Assembly (NCBI GenBank): GCA_945643635.1
Contig: CALZFC010000029.1
Location: 1,558,001-1,622,000 of the forward strand
Length of the DNA stretch: 64,000 nucleotides
Source of the DNA: Allodiplogaster sudhausi
Taxonomy: Eukaryota > Nematoda > Chromadorea > Rhabditida > Diplogasteridae
Reading direction: 5' to 3'
Shown here: positions 33,607-42,848 of the stretch, one piece after another
How the letters are laid out: every line of letters begins with the position of its first letter
How positions within the stretch are numbered: the stretch's first letter is position 1
Translations under genes and position numbers: made by a program
The notes under the pieces: generated by a model
The model's database searches: none
What the model was told of the DNA's origin: nothing
What the model saw: the letters and a program-made list of their open reading frames with translations, nothing else

Positions 33607-35058
33607 TCATTGCGATAGTGGTTGACCATTTCTGATGGTTGAGAGAGGGCCGAAGTAGTCGAGTCCAGTGGAGGAGAAAGCGGGCGAACGGATGACTCTT
33701 TCCGGAGGCAGTGGAGCCATCTGTGGAGCAGCAAAAGGGGTCGCCTTTCGCTTTCGACAGCTATTGCATGAGCTGATCACGCTCGCCGTCAACTGCTTTG
33801 CTCGGTTGATCCAGAAGTTCTGTCGGAGAGTTGCGACCGTATTTGCGGAGTTGCTGTGTGCACTGCGCACGTGTGCGTCGAGAATGAGGACTCGCGCCAA
33901 GGGTGACTTCGCGTTAACAAACCACGGGTGGCGTGTTCTCGCTGGCAGTTCGCAATTGCCGAGGCGACCTTGGCACGTCCAGATTCCATCTTTCTCTTGA
34001 AGGTCTAGATTCGTTTTCAAATCTTTGTCTGGAGGATGATCGTAAGCGCATTGCATGAGAAGGAGGCGAAGAGCGTTGTTTCGCTCATCAGCACTCGGAG
34101 TTGCTGAGGTTGTCGCGACTTGAAGCCATCTTGTCTGGGGAGACTTGTTAATAGTCTTCATTATGAGAGCTGCGAAGCGGATGACTTGAGAAGTGGCATT
34201 GAGGAGCCTGCTGAGGTTGCTGAACCTTTCCGTGTTGATTGAGATAGGCGACAGCTTCAGTTTGGAGGTGCTCGATGTGACGGCAGCTGTCTGGAGATGG
34301 ATCTCTTCATCATTCTGGTTGTCTTCTTCGGATCCATTGACAGGAGGTGCTTCTGACCATTCGGATTCCTCCTTTGTGAGCCATCTTGGTCCATTCCACC
34401 AGAGTTGAGATGTCTGGAGCTCGTCGAAAGGGACTCCTCGAGATGCGATGTCTGCGGGATTTTCTTTGGTCGGCACGAATCTCATTTGCTCGATTTTCTC
34501 TTCTAGAATTGAGTTCACTCGGTTTCCGACGTAACGAGGCAGCTTTTCCAGCTTTTCGTTCTTCAGCCACGCGAGCACACATCGGCTGTCTGTCCAAAGG
34601 ATCGTTCGCTTCGGCTGGATTCTGAGCTCCTTTTTTGTGAAGGATAGAAGTTTGGCTCCAATCTGTGCTGCCGTTAGTTCCAAACGGGGAATCGTGACCT
34701 TCTCTTCCTTGTCCTTTTCTGAGGATGGGACAACTCTGGATTTTGCAAGCACAGGCACCACGTGAATTCCACCTTCTGTCGTAGTTCGGAGATAAACTAC
34801 TACTCCGAGGCCATTACCACTGGCATCGCAGAAGGAGTGAAGTTCTGTGGAGCTGTTGACGATTATTTGCCTTTTGATGGACATCTGGCGTTCCAGGAGT
34901 TCTCCTGAGATCTGTTGCCATTCAAGTTGGTCTTCGCCGTCCAGTGCTGTTTTCCAGTCGTATTTTTTGCTGATCTTCTGAAAGAATAGTCGAGCAGGAA
35001 GGACTGCAGGACTGATGAGGCCTAGCGGGTCGAAACCGGCAGCATGTTCAGCGCTCAC
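33607..35058 (-). pseudogene. BEL/Pao RT end, RNase H and start of integrase
   Basis: Opens at the RT-RNase H junction (GFDPLGLISPAVLPARLFFQ, family signature). RNase H motifs follow (FCDASGNGLG, PRLELTAAQIG, LWTDSRCVLAWLK). Next is the integrase H2C2 zinc finger (H..H and CNSCRKRK) and the first catalytic Asp (GLDYFGPLS). It has no natural ATG: the frame begins mid-domain and is offset from the preceding RT frame (35055-36764), which shows a frame change near 35057. It ends at an in-frame UGA followed immediately by the rest of integrase. Confidence 0.87.
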
Positions 35059-36764
35059 TGTCGTTCACCTCTCTTTTGGCCGGTCTTGATCGAGAGAACA
35101 TCCTTTTCAGTGTTCCATATGAGACCTAAGAACTTCGTTATTTTTTCTGCCGGCTCGTCTGCGAATTCTTCGTGGATTGCAGCATTATTGCTTGTGAATT
35201 CGCGCAATGTCATTTGTGCTGAAGCTAGCAGTTCCTTCGCCTCGATGCATTTCCGTCTGGCTTCCTCCTCACTGTCTGCACACATCATGAAGTTGTCAGC
35301 ATAAATGCTGTTCTTGAGTTCTTCTGCGAGTTGGCAGTTCTGTTTGTTCAGGTGATGATCGACGGACGCTGCTAACAAAAAGGGCGAGGCGATGACGCCA
35401 AAGAGGACCCGCTTGAAGCGGTACTCGACTATGTTTTCTTCAGTGACGCACTCGAGTGGGTTACGGAGCCAGAGAAAGCGAGTGGCATCTCGATCCCTTT
35501 CGATCAGACCGAGCTGCAGGAAGGCCTTCTTGATGTCTGCTGTGATGATGAACTGGTGGCAGCGCATTCTTAGGAGCATTCCAACGAGATTGGAAATCAT
35601 CTTGGGGCCGGAATAGATCATGTCGTTCAGTGATCTTCCCTTTGGTCCACATGAAGCATCATAGACAATCCGAAGCTTGGTTGTCTTCTTGGCTATATTG
35701 TACACTCCGTGGTGTGGCAAGTAGTGAATAGGTCGTCCGTCAGAAGGAGGTTCCTTGGGCACCTCCTCAATGACGTCGGAACGGAGTTGTTCTTTGATGA
35801 CTTCGTCATACATCTCGAGGCGTGCTTGCTCAGTGAGGTTCTTCACGGTAGATTTGAGCCTTCTGAAGCATATTCCTCGATTTGTTGGGAGATTCGGGTG
35901 CTTCTCCTTCCACGGCCATCCAACATAGATACGGCCTTCTTCTCCGGGCTCAGTCGAGATTGTCACGCTGTCTTCGAACAGCGTCACAGCGGTTTCGTCG
36001 TCCTTTTCGAAAGGGCTGTCTGTGATGCCCAGACAATCTAGAGAATGCATGGCCTTGAGAATTTCTTCTTTCACCTTGTCTTCTTTCGCGATGGCAATGG
36101 TGATTGCATCATCTTGGAACGCTGCTGCTACTACTGCGGATCCAGTTGCGATTTGTCCAAGAGTTGTGTCGATCAAAGACAAGCCGGAAGGGAGGGTTTT
36201 GTCTTTGTGATGAATGATCGACCAGAAGTAATCTGATCCGATTAGGAGAGTTGGCTTCGTGTACACTCCTTTAGGTTGCTGCTGTTGGAACTGTTGCTCC
36301 GTGATTGCGCGCACTGCTCCAACGATTGTCGGAGTGCTCTTGACGGTCATCTCAAGAATAGAGCCGTCTTCTTGCCGAAGGCCAATCGAGAAGACCTTGC
36401 TCTCGATTATCCTCTCTTCATCTGCTGCGAAGGTAGTCATCTTCAGGATGGTTGTCCGTTTCGGCTGCAGTTGAAGAGTTCCTGAAAAGTCATCTGAGAT
36501 GAAGCTTCCTTGGCTGCCAGAGTCAAGGAATGCAGTTGCTTCATGTTCCTCTCCAGTTTCGAGGTTGATCAGAGTGACTGGTGTTGTCAGAAGGACCACA
36601 TTCTTCTCCGTTTCAGCGGCGCATGCTGTCGTTGTTCGTGAGGGGGCCTGCCACGTGGGACTTCTTGGTTGTTGTGCCTTGCTTGAGATGCAGAGGCTGG
36701 TGTGGTGGAGTTGATCTCCACAGTTGAGGCATCGGAATCTGCTCGTGCATTTGTCCGACGAATG
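35055..36764 (-). CDS. BEL/Pao second zinc knuckle, aspartic protease and reverse transcriptase
   Basis: In the same frame as gag and directly after its UGA. It begins with a second zinc knuckle (CLNCGDQLHHTSLC). The aspartic protease follows (TAFLDSGSQGSFI, the DSG active site), then a linker, then the RT (RIVYDASCGPKGRSLND, ITADIKKAFLQLGL for motif A). The motif C position reads IYADNFMMC: the usual second Asp of YxDD is Asn here. The frame ends TGA at 35057-35055, while the expected continuation (GFDPLGLISP) lies in another frame. The piece is probably translated by readthrough from gag, or is a dead frame. Confidence 0.87.
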   Translation of the reverse strand, partial: HSSDKCTSRFRCLNCGDQLHHTSLCISSKAQQPRSPTWQAPSRTTTACAAETEKNVVLLTTPVTLINLETGEEHEATAFLDSGSQGSFISDDFSGTLQLQPKRTTILKMTTFAADEERIIESKVFSIGLRQEDGSILEMTVKSTPTIVGAVRAITEQQFQQQQPKGVYTKPTLLIGSDYFWSIIHHKDKTLPSGLSLIDTTLGQIATGSAVVAAAFQDDAITIAIAKEDKVKEEILKAMHSLDCLGITDSPFEKDDETAVTLFEDSVTISTEPGEEGRIYVGWPWKEKHPNLPTNRGICFRRLKSTVKNLTEQARLEMYDEVIKEQLRSDVIEEVPKEPPSDGRPIHYLPHHGVYNIAKKTTKLRIVYDASCGPKGRSLNDMIYSGPKMISNLVGMLLRMRCHQFIITADIKKAFLQLGLIERDRDATRFLWLRNPLECVTEENIVEYRFKRVLFGVIASPFLLAASVDHHLNKQNCQLAEELKNSIYADNFMMCADSEEEARRKCIEAKELLASAQMTLREFTSNNAAIHEEFADEPAEKITKFLGLIWNTEKDVLSIKTGQKRGERQ

Positions 36765-38039
36765 TCAGTTGCTTAAGCAGCGTAGACATAGCTTCTTGGC
36801 TTTGGCTTGCTCCTTCCGTTCTCTCATCGTTCGGAATTTGTTGCAAGAAGCTGCATGATGATCTTCGGATTCGCACAGCCGGCATATTCTTTTCCATGCA
36901 GTCTGTTTGGCTTTCGAGTACGATCCTGGTTTCCATTCCTTCGTATGAGGGATAGCAGCAACGGACACTTTCACTCTCAACTGATCCTCTATCTCTGTGA
37001 CAGCTCGTTTATCCCGAACTTCTTCGAGGCAAAAGCTGAGCATTCCCATCACGGTCCATTCTTCATTCCTCACAGCTGCTCTCCTTTTCTCTCTGATGCA
37101 CGCAGTCAGCAGCCAGGAAGGGAGGCGTTCTTGAATTGTTAAGACCATCTGCTCATGTTCGATGTCCGCTCCTGTCTCCGTGAGTTGACGGCATAGCTTC
37201 GTAAGCTCGCGAATGACGACTCTTGCTCCCGAAATTGATTCGTCCGGTTTCTTGACTCTGCGGATCAATGCGTGTAATCGTGTCCGGTTGACTGTCATGT
37301 CGCCGAATTCCTCTTCAAGTGTTGCTAACACATCAGAGTATGCACCGTTCACGACAGAATATCCCGCAATGACGTCTTTCGCTGGACCCGTAATCGCTGA
37401 TATGAGATATCTCAGCTTTTCAATCTCGGGTATCGGTTGCGAGTCGATGGTTGAACGGAAAAGCTGTATGAAGCTTCTCCAGTCATTCATGTTTCCATCG
37501 AATTGGGGGATTTGCAGTAGTGGGAGACGGGGGATGCGCGATTCTTGATTATGGTCCGTGTGATAATGCCTTGCAAAGACTGACCGGGGAGGAGCAGTTG
37601 CTTGATTGCCTTGTGTTGCTTGTTCGCCGGAAGCATTGTCACTTAAGCTGGCTACCGAGCCTTGACTTTGGATTTGTTTGGCGGATGAGAGTAGAGTACG
37701 CTCGTTGGTTTTGAGGAGCTGCATCGTCTCTAGCGCCCTGTCTAGAATTGCTGTGACGCCGTCATCACCTGCTTCTTTCTTGGCTTTTGCATCGTTTTGA
37801 ATGACTTGTTGATCTTTTGAGAGACGGTCAATAAATTCATCCCAAGATGTCATTGCTGACAAGAGCTGTTCACGTAGAACTTGTATCGAAGCGAGTGAAG
37901 AAGTTGTTACCTTTGCGAGAGAGTCGATCTCTGACTGACTGATTGAATCGTTGTCGAAGTCGATTGCTTCTGCATCGTTGAGTTTCTTTTTGAGTTTTTG
38001 CAGCAGCGAGTCCACGTTGGACAAGATTGTTTTTAACAT
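36765..38039 (-). CDS. BEL/Pao Gag
   Basis: 424 codons from ATG 38039 to UGA 36767-36765. The N-terminal third is helical and charged (coiled-coil-like, KLKKKLNDAEAIDFD). The DUF1759-like capsid region follows: LPLLQIPQFDGNMNDWRSFI, LRYLISAITGPAKDVIAGY and LATLEEEFGD. Near the end is a zinc knuckle of C-x2-C-x4-H-x4-C type (CRLCESEDHHAASC) and then KKLCLRCLSN before UGA. The frame continues unbroken after the UGA through another knuckle into protease-RT. In other BEL elements this knuckle continues without a stop, so the UGA is either a readthrough signal or a point mutation. Confidence 0.9.
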   Translation of the reverse strand: MLKTILSNVDSLLQKLKKKLNDAEAIDFDNDSISQSEIDSLAKVTTSSLASIQVLREQLLSAMTSWDEFIDRLSKDQQVIQNDAKAKKEAGDDGVTAILDRALETMQLLKTNERTLLSSAKQIQSQGSVASLSDNASGEQATQGNQATAPPRSVFARHYHTDHNQESRIPRLPLLQIPQFDGNMNDWRSFIQLFRSTIDSQPIPEIEKLRYLISAITGPAKDVIAGYSVVNGAYSDVLATLEEEFGDMTVNRTRLHALIRRVKKPDESISGARVVIRELTKLCRQLTETGADIEHEQMVLTIQERLPSWLLTACIREKRRAAVRNEEWTVMGMLSFCLEEVRDKRAVTEIEDQLRVKVSVAAIPHTKEWKPGSYSKAKQTAWKRICRLCESEDHHAASCNKFRTMRERKEQAKAKKLCLRCLSN

Positions 38040-38078
38040 TGCTGGAACAGCTGTGTCTCTGACTTGGCGCTCCAGGAT

Positions 38079-38097
38079 TCACGCGTGCCGACACACC
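38079..38097 (-). promoter_or_regulatory. Putative primer-binding site
   Basis: Starting three bases inside the 5' LTR on the element strand, TGGTGTGTCGGCACGCGTG begins with the TGG expected to pair with a tRNA 3' CCA. I cannot name the tRNA. The motif GTGTCGGCA echoes the LTR terminus TGTCGGCAAG. Confidence 0.45.
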
Positions 38098-38100
38098 AGT

Positions 38101-38447
38101 TGTTGCGAGCAAGAAGACAAGTATCCTTTATTGTCCCTCAAACTTGGGTAATTAAACCGTTCATCTCAAACATAAAATCGAAATGAAGAGAGAAAAATGA
38201 ATAATAAGTGCTTGACTTCTCCTTTTAAAGCACGATAGAAAGCATTCCAGACATTCTGTCTTCTATCACAATATCAAGGAAAGAGGAGGAGATGGTGATT
38301 CATATAGACCTTTTCATATGTCTGGCAGAAGAGAAGGGTGAAAAACAACTCATCTAGAATTCTTTTCCTTTACCAAAAATAGATGAAGCGGAGGAATGAT
38401 TCATTAGTAGGATGAAAAGAACTTCCTATACTCGGCACTTGCCGACA
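38101..38447 (-). repeat. 5' LTR of the BEL/Pao element
   Basis: 347 bp, the same length as the 3' LTR and differing at one visible position. It presumably carries the element's promoter and polyadenylation signals; I see no clear TATA box. Confidence 0.95.
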
Positions 38448-39168
38448 AGAAGGGGAAAGTTATTATTGCCTGACATAATGGTGAACAAAATAAATCTACT
38501 AATGAAAACGATGCTGTGTCTCTTAATAAAGTGCGTGTATTTAAAGGTATGGTCGCATTACAATTTGATCCATTACGAGCATAAAGTGCGATAAGTACAT
38601 GTGAGGCATGGCCTACAGGCAAGGCAATGAAGTGCTCGACCAATTACTTAATTACATATAAGATGAGCCGATGCTTAATGTTTTGGCCTATGCGTCTTAT
38701 TCACAAACTGTCAAAGTTACAATGCTGCCTTCTCCAACTCATTCTCCGTCAATCCGGAATCTTACAATTTGTTTTAAATATCCACGATTGGCGTTTCCTT
38801 GTTCATTATGTCTGTCCCTCCTCTTTGTCAGCGACTCGTTAACCAATAATTAATATTCATTTAGCGCAGTCACGAATGACATCTAATTAAACCTCTGTGT
38901 CGTGTGATCCTTCTCTTCTTTTCGTTATTCATTCGTTTCTGTGTTCTTGTTTATGCTTCCTAAATCCCGCCACTGTTTGAATTGCTCACTTTTACAGAAT
39001 ATTCTATATGAAAAGAAACTATGATAGTTGAGATTAACAATAAGTCTTCTACCATAATATATAATAGATATGTATGTATATAATATAAATTTTTTAGCGA
39101 AATGTTTTTTTTTAAATCAATATTTCTCTCCCACTCTTCTGTATCGTTTCATGCTTGCAGAGTAATCG
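38448..39168. repeat. Duplicated non-coding DNA (copies near 24.8 kb and 23.2-23.9 kb)
   Basis: 38570-38760 is a direct diverged copy of 24837-25010. 38870-39060 is an inverted copy of about 23255-23890 (shared TGAATTGCTCACTTTTACA, AAAAGAAACTAT). No gene. Confidence 0.6.
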
Positions 39169-39861
39169 ATGGCTCTTCGTTCCCTGCCTCCTCTCGGTTG
39201 CTTCACACGCGACGTTCCAGTTGAGAAAGCGTGCGACGTCCCGAAGATTCTCGCCGTCTCCGAGCACGCTATTCTCTGGCACCAATCCTACCCCAAGTAC
39301 TATTGGCAGGTGTCCTCTAAGTTCGACGCGGAATACCCGGCCGCCGCCCGTCGTCTCCTTCTTCCGGACCCCCTCTCCAACCCCGACTTCCCTTGGACGT
39401 CCCCTCATCCCTACCATTACGACTGCCGACTCTTTCTTACTCCTCTCGTGCCGATGACGTCACGACAACTCGCACACCATGCTACATGCGTGCTGCCGGT
39501 GCCAGTGCCGACTGGAAGCAACAATATGACACCCGCGTTCGCGAACGCAACGCGTGTCTTTGTGCCCATCACCGCATGCAACAGTGGCCTATATATCGTG
39601 AGCTTCACCAGTTCTTCACTGCTCTTTGACGGTGACGTCACCTACGAAGTATCCATGCACATCAATTTCCCTGATCTTCGCATTTATGATATGTCGCTAA
39701 CAGTCGAGGAGCCAGATCCCTCAAGCGATCCCGACCACATCAGTCTGCTTTCTTATGAGAACTGGCGCGGCTCCCACGCCAACAAGAGATCGATACGTCG
39801 CTCCTCGGAGTACAGGCGGAGTCATTTCAAGCGAATGCGTCACGGAACATACGCTCGGTGA
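39169..39861 (+). CDS. Unrecognised gene, 230-codon open frame
   Basis: ATG follows ttgcagagtaatcg, so an acceptor (SL or cis) just upstream is plausible. The frame MALRSLPPLGCF...TYAR has ordinary composition with several distinctive blocks: PKILAVSEHAILW, SYPKYYWQVSS, DPLSNPDFPWTSP, YHYDCRLFLTPL, LYIVSFTSSSLLFDG and MHINFPDLRIYDM. The last ~35 residues become Arg/Ser-rich (NKRSIRRSSEYRRSHFKRM), suggesting that the true exon ends near 39770 at a missed donor. The first ~75 codons recur inverted at 22911-23162 with mostly conservative differences, which supports a real gene. I see no signal peptide, membrane span or family motif. Function unknown. Confidence 0.45.
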   Translation: MALRSLPPLGCFTRDVPVEKACDVPKILAVSEHAILWHQSYPKYYWQVSSKFDAEYPAAARRLLLPDPLSNPDFPWTSPHPYHYDCRLFLTPLVPMTSRQLAHHATCVLPVPVPTGSNNMTPAFANATRVFVPITACNSGLYIVSFTSSSLLFDGDVTYEVSMHINFPDLRIYDMSLTVEEPDPSSDPDHISLLSYENWRGSHANKRSIRRSSEYRRSHFKRMRHGTYAR

Positions 39862-40240
39862 TCGTGAAATCTTTCATCACGGCGGCGACGCAGCGAAGAA
39901 GATTGCAGGACTGGCGGGAATACGTCCTCTCAGCAGCTGTAATTTGAATTATCTGAAGAATGACCGATTCACATCGGTGCAAGAAGAGAGGATCTTCGAG
40001 CCAGTCAGGCTTTTCACGAATGACTATGCTTCCTCGGATGAGTTGACTCTTTTGTTGCCTGGGGGTCGGCGGATTGTGTTCAGCCGGGACCTGAAGAGTA
40101 CAGGCAGAAAGCGCAAGAAGGACATGCTCGAGCACTTCGTCAGTGCAGCTTCTTCTCGCGCAGGAAGGTCGTCGTGCGCCTCGAGAACACCGTCTACACG
40201 GTTGGCTTAATTGACACAACGTTTTGCCTAGTCCCATCAT
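39862..40240 (+). other. Possible downstream exons of the 39169 gene
   Basis: Protein-like stretches occur in different frames. One reads ASRNIRSVIVKSFITAATQR near 39840-39900. Another reads NDRFTSVQEERIFEPVRLF and SSDELTLLLPGGRRIVFSRD at about 39960-40090. A third reads FSRRKVVVRLENTVYTVG near 40155-40210. This looks like several short exons, or one exon with frame shifts, but I could not fix splice sites. Function unknown. Confidence 0.3.
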
Positions 40241-40258
40241 TCATTTACCGTGAAATGT

Positions 40259-40640
40259 ACTAAAAATTTCTTCGAGGGCTTCTTCGGCGGCGCGTTGGAA
40301 GAAGCGAGCCGCGCTGCGTCTGCTGAGCGAGCAGCAGCAGCAGCGTCTCCGCCGAGCGAGCGAACACGACTTCAGCTCATTTGTCAAGTTCTGTGCCAGT
40401 TCTGAACGTCTTGAGAGCTGGCAGATCACCATCTCGTGTTGAATGCAGAGATATTCTTATTGTTGTTTCAATTTGTCTGTTCTCAGAAGTGCACACCAAT
40501 AAATTGTCATTGCTTCGAGGCAAAGAGTTACTTGTTCTGATCGCGACTGATAGAGTCATAGTGAATTGTATCGTTTCATTCTTTTTTCTGAAATGATGCT
40601 GGCAATCTTGGATACCTGAAGCCAAAATTTTGAAATAGGT
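40259..40640. repeat. Dispersed repeat, direct copy at 51827-52165
   Basis: Shared words include GGAAGAAGCGAGCCGCGCTG, AGCAGCAGCGTCTCCGCCGA, GCGAACACGACTTCAGCTCA and CCAATAAATTGTCATTGCTT. Contains a CAG-rich segment. No coding role evident. Confidence 0.75.
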
Positions 40641-41046
40641 AAAAACCTTCGCAGACGAATGGTTTATCCCGAAAAAACACTTTGGCATGAAAACAACGTG
40701 CATTATGGCGAGCCAAGTGCAACCGGTCGGCACTGGTCGCACCGCCCTTGAAGGGACATAGCGGCTAGCGCCGACCTGCACTTTAGTGTTGGAGACAAGG
40801 ACACATATGTCTTATTCACAAGCTTTCAAAGTACAACGCTGTCTTCTCCAACACATTCTCCATCGCTTGCTACTGCTGAATTCTCGCCCAACTCCCGCAT
40901 TCCTCTATGTTCCCTATTTTATTCGCAATGACTCTCTCTCTCGCTCTCGCTCTCCCTCCCTCTATCTGTTTTTCTCTCTCGCTCTCTGTCTGTATCTCTC
41001 TCTTTTCCTCTTTCTCTCCCCTACGAAAATGGCTTGAAGTTTCCAG
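40641..41046. other. Intergenic duplicated block before the 41047 gene
   Basis: From about 40800 it matches 24962-25200 (the pseudogene's upstream DNA), including the CT tract at 40930-41020. Nothing else recognised. Confidence 0.5.
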
Positions 41047-41806
41047 ATGACAGTGCCTACTCGCCACGAGGACCCCGCAGCACAGGCCTTCACGCGCATC
41101 CTTGCGGGTTTGTCGTTCACTTTCTCTCTTCGCTCCCTCGTCATAGATCTTTCTACTACTTATAGAGTTCGGCGAAACAAAATTGGTGTGCTCAAAATAT
41201 CTCCTCTCATCCTCTCTTCCGTGATCTCTCTCTCTCTCTCTCCCTTTCTTTCTCCTTTTCTCTCTCGCTATGCCTCCCTATCACTCACCCTCTCTCTCTT
41301 CTCTTCTCTTTCAAGTGTTTGTTATTGTGAAGAGAAATATTATTTAGGGGACATACTAAACTTGCATAACTCGCTTGTCGTCTACGGAAACGTCGCCTTG
41401 TTCAGCGGTCGCTCGAAGGCTTTTGTCGACCTCGTCTCAGCTCGGTTTGTCTGTTTTAAAAATTTTTTAGTGAAAAACTATTATTCGCGCCGCCTTAAAA
41501 CTAATTTTTGGTTTAATTTTTATATATTATTTAAAAAAAAGTGATTCTTTGTTTATTTTTTATTAAATTTTTTTGATTTTCGCTTTTCGCAGAGTGATGC
41601 AGTTCGACTTTTCCCATTCGGAATACAGAGCGAAGCCTCTTGTTAACCACTACATATGCGAGCGTGCTCTATTAGGTCGTCTCTTATTCTCAGTTATTTA
41701 AATTAAATTTAATTTTAATAACTTTCTGAATCGATTTGATTCCTGCATATTATCTACTACCTATATTTGTTTTGGGTAATCTTTGTTTCTCAGTTTCTCT
41801 TTCTTT

Positions 41807-41841
<35 letters not shown>

Positions 41842-42387
41842 CTCACTCTCTTTCTCTCTCGCTATTTTTCTCTTTTTCCTTCCAGTTTTCATATCTTTTG
41901 ATTAGTAGGATGTATTTGAATTCATTTTCAGGCAATGCTGGAACGCCCGAGATTCCAAAAGAGGACCTCGACTCTCTTCGCGATTTCCATGGAATCTTAT
42001 TAGTACGACGCATCTTTTCTTTCAAAAAGCTCTACGAAATTCGTAGCGAATATTTCAAATGAATATAAAATGAGGTTACAGGAGGAACACGAATTCATTG
42101 AACAAGCAACGCACCATGACGAATTCTACTTCTTCCTTTACCGCGAAGGAAAAGCACTCATTAAAATGAAGGATAACTTTCGAGTAGGGTATGTTTTAGA
42201 GAAAAACAATTTCATGCGGATATTTTCTTTTCCTGATAGTATAGTATAATAGTTGTTTTTTCTACTTATATGTTCTCTGTTTACTGGAAATATGAATGAT
42301 TTTGCCATTTCCAATCTAAGAGACGAATGTGGTCTTCCGCCTGGATTCTCTGAGATCTATAACACCGCAATCTCGGCAATCAAAGTG
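41047..42387 (+). CDS. Unrecognised multi-exon gene (better-preserved copy)
   Basis: Exons 41047-41185, 41348-41444, 41593-41675, 41932-42002, 42082-42188 and 42321-42387 all join in consistent phase, about 190 codons. Blocks: PTRHEDPAAQAFTRI, LSFTFSLRSLVIDL, LVVYGNVALFSGRSKAFVDL, VMQFDFSHSEYRAKPLVNHY, GTPEIPKEDLDSLRD, EFIEQATHHDEFYFFLYREG, ALIKMKDNFRVG and ECGLPPGFSEIYNTAISAIK. There is no signal peptide or clear membrane span, and I do not recognise a family. The splice sites ruined in the 25203 copy are intact here, which argues this copy was functional. The 3' end is uncertain: after 42387 only repeat DNA follows, so the gene may be truncated. Introns contain CT tracts (41225-41320 and 41795-41875). 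Confidence 0.55.
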
Positions 42388-42848
42388 GTGAGCAGGGTAA
42401 TTGTTTATTTTGGCTGCTTTCAGAATTTATTATGGGGTAGGGGATTGGACAAAATAAATGTTTTATTAAGAAAACTTAAAACAAACGATATCAAAAGGTG
42501 TATGTATTCATACATTCATAGTTACAGTCCCGCTCAACATTGTTGGGTCCGGTATTAATAGTATTAATAGTATTAATATAAATAATACAAACTGGAATAG
42601 CGCGCTGAATACGCATTTTCGTGCCATTTCGCTAATAAATTTACCTATTTCGACAATTGGGATTACGACTGTGAAGACCGTTTTCAAAAATATGCTGAAA
42701 TGGCTGAGATCTCATAATATTTCATTTAATTTGGCCGTGTATGGGTTCAAAACGGGCTGGCTTCAACTCCTGGACTACAAAGTGCAAAATAAAGTGAAAT
42801 TTTCAGAACACTTGTTACCTTTCTTGAGTTTCTTGTTGTATTTTGTTT
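42388..42848. other. Non-coding DNA, no gene seen
   Basis: AT-rich. Contains a TCCCGCTCAAC word (42529) also found at the ends of the TIR element at 60059-60478. Confidence 0.35.

Larger units (their letters stand above)
29596..38447 (-). mobile_element. BEL/Pao LTR retroelement with envelope gene
   Basis: 8.85 kb, minus strand: 5' LTR (38447-38101), putative primer-binding site, gag, protease-RT-RNase H-integrase, envelope, 3' LTR. The order, the DUF1759-like gag and the DUF5641-like end of integrase identify BEL/Pao. The two LTRs are nearly identical, so insertion is recent. Flanking bases (ACCTG on the left, AGAAG on the right) do not form a target-site duplication. The coding region has two in-frame UGA codons (36765-36767 and 33607-33609) and two apparent frame changes (about 35057 and about 33060), described in the entries below. 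Known nematode relatives (Ascaris Tas, C. elegans Cer7-type) also carry phlebovirus-like envelope genes. Confidence 0.95.

Noticed and set aside
30394..33618. Plus-strand open frames within the BEL element
   Set aside because: They are antisense shadows of the envelope and integrase frames, with no element-family similarity.
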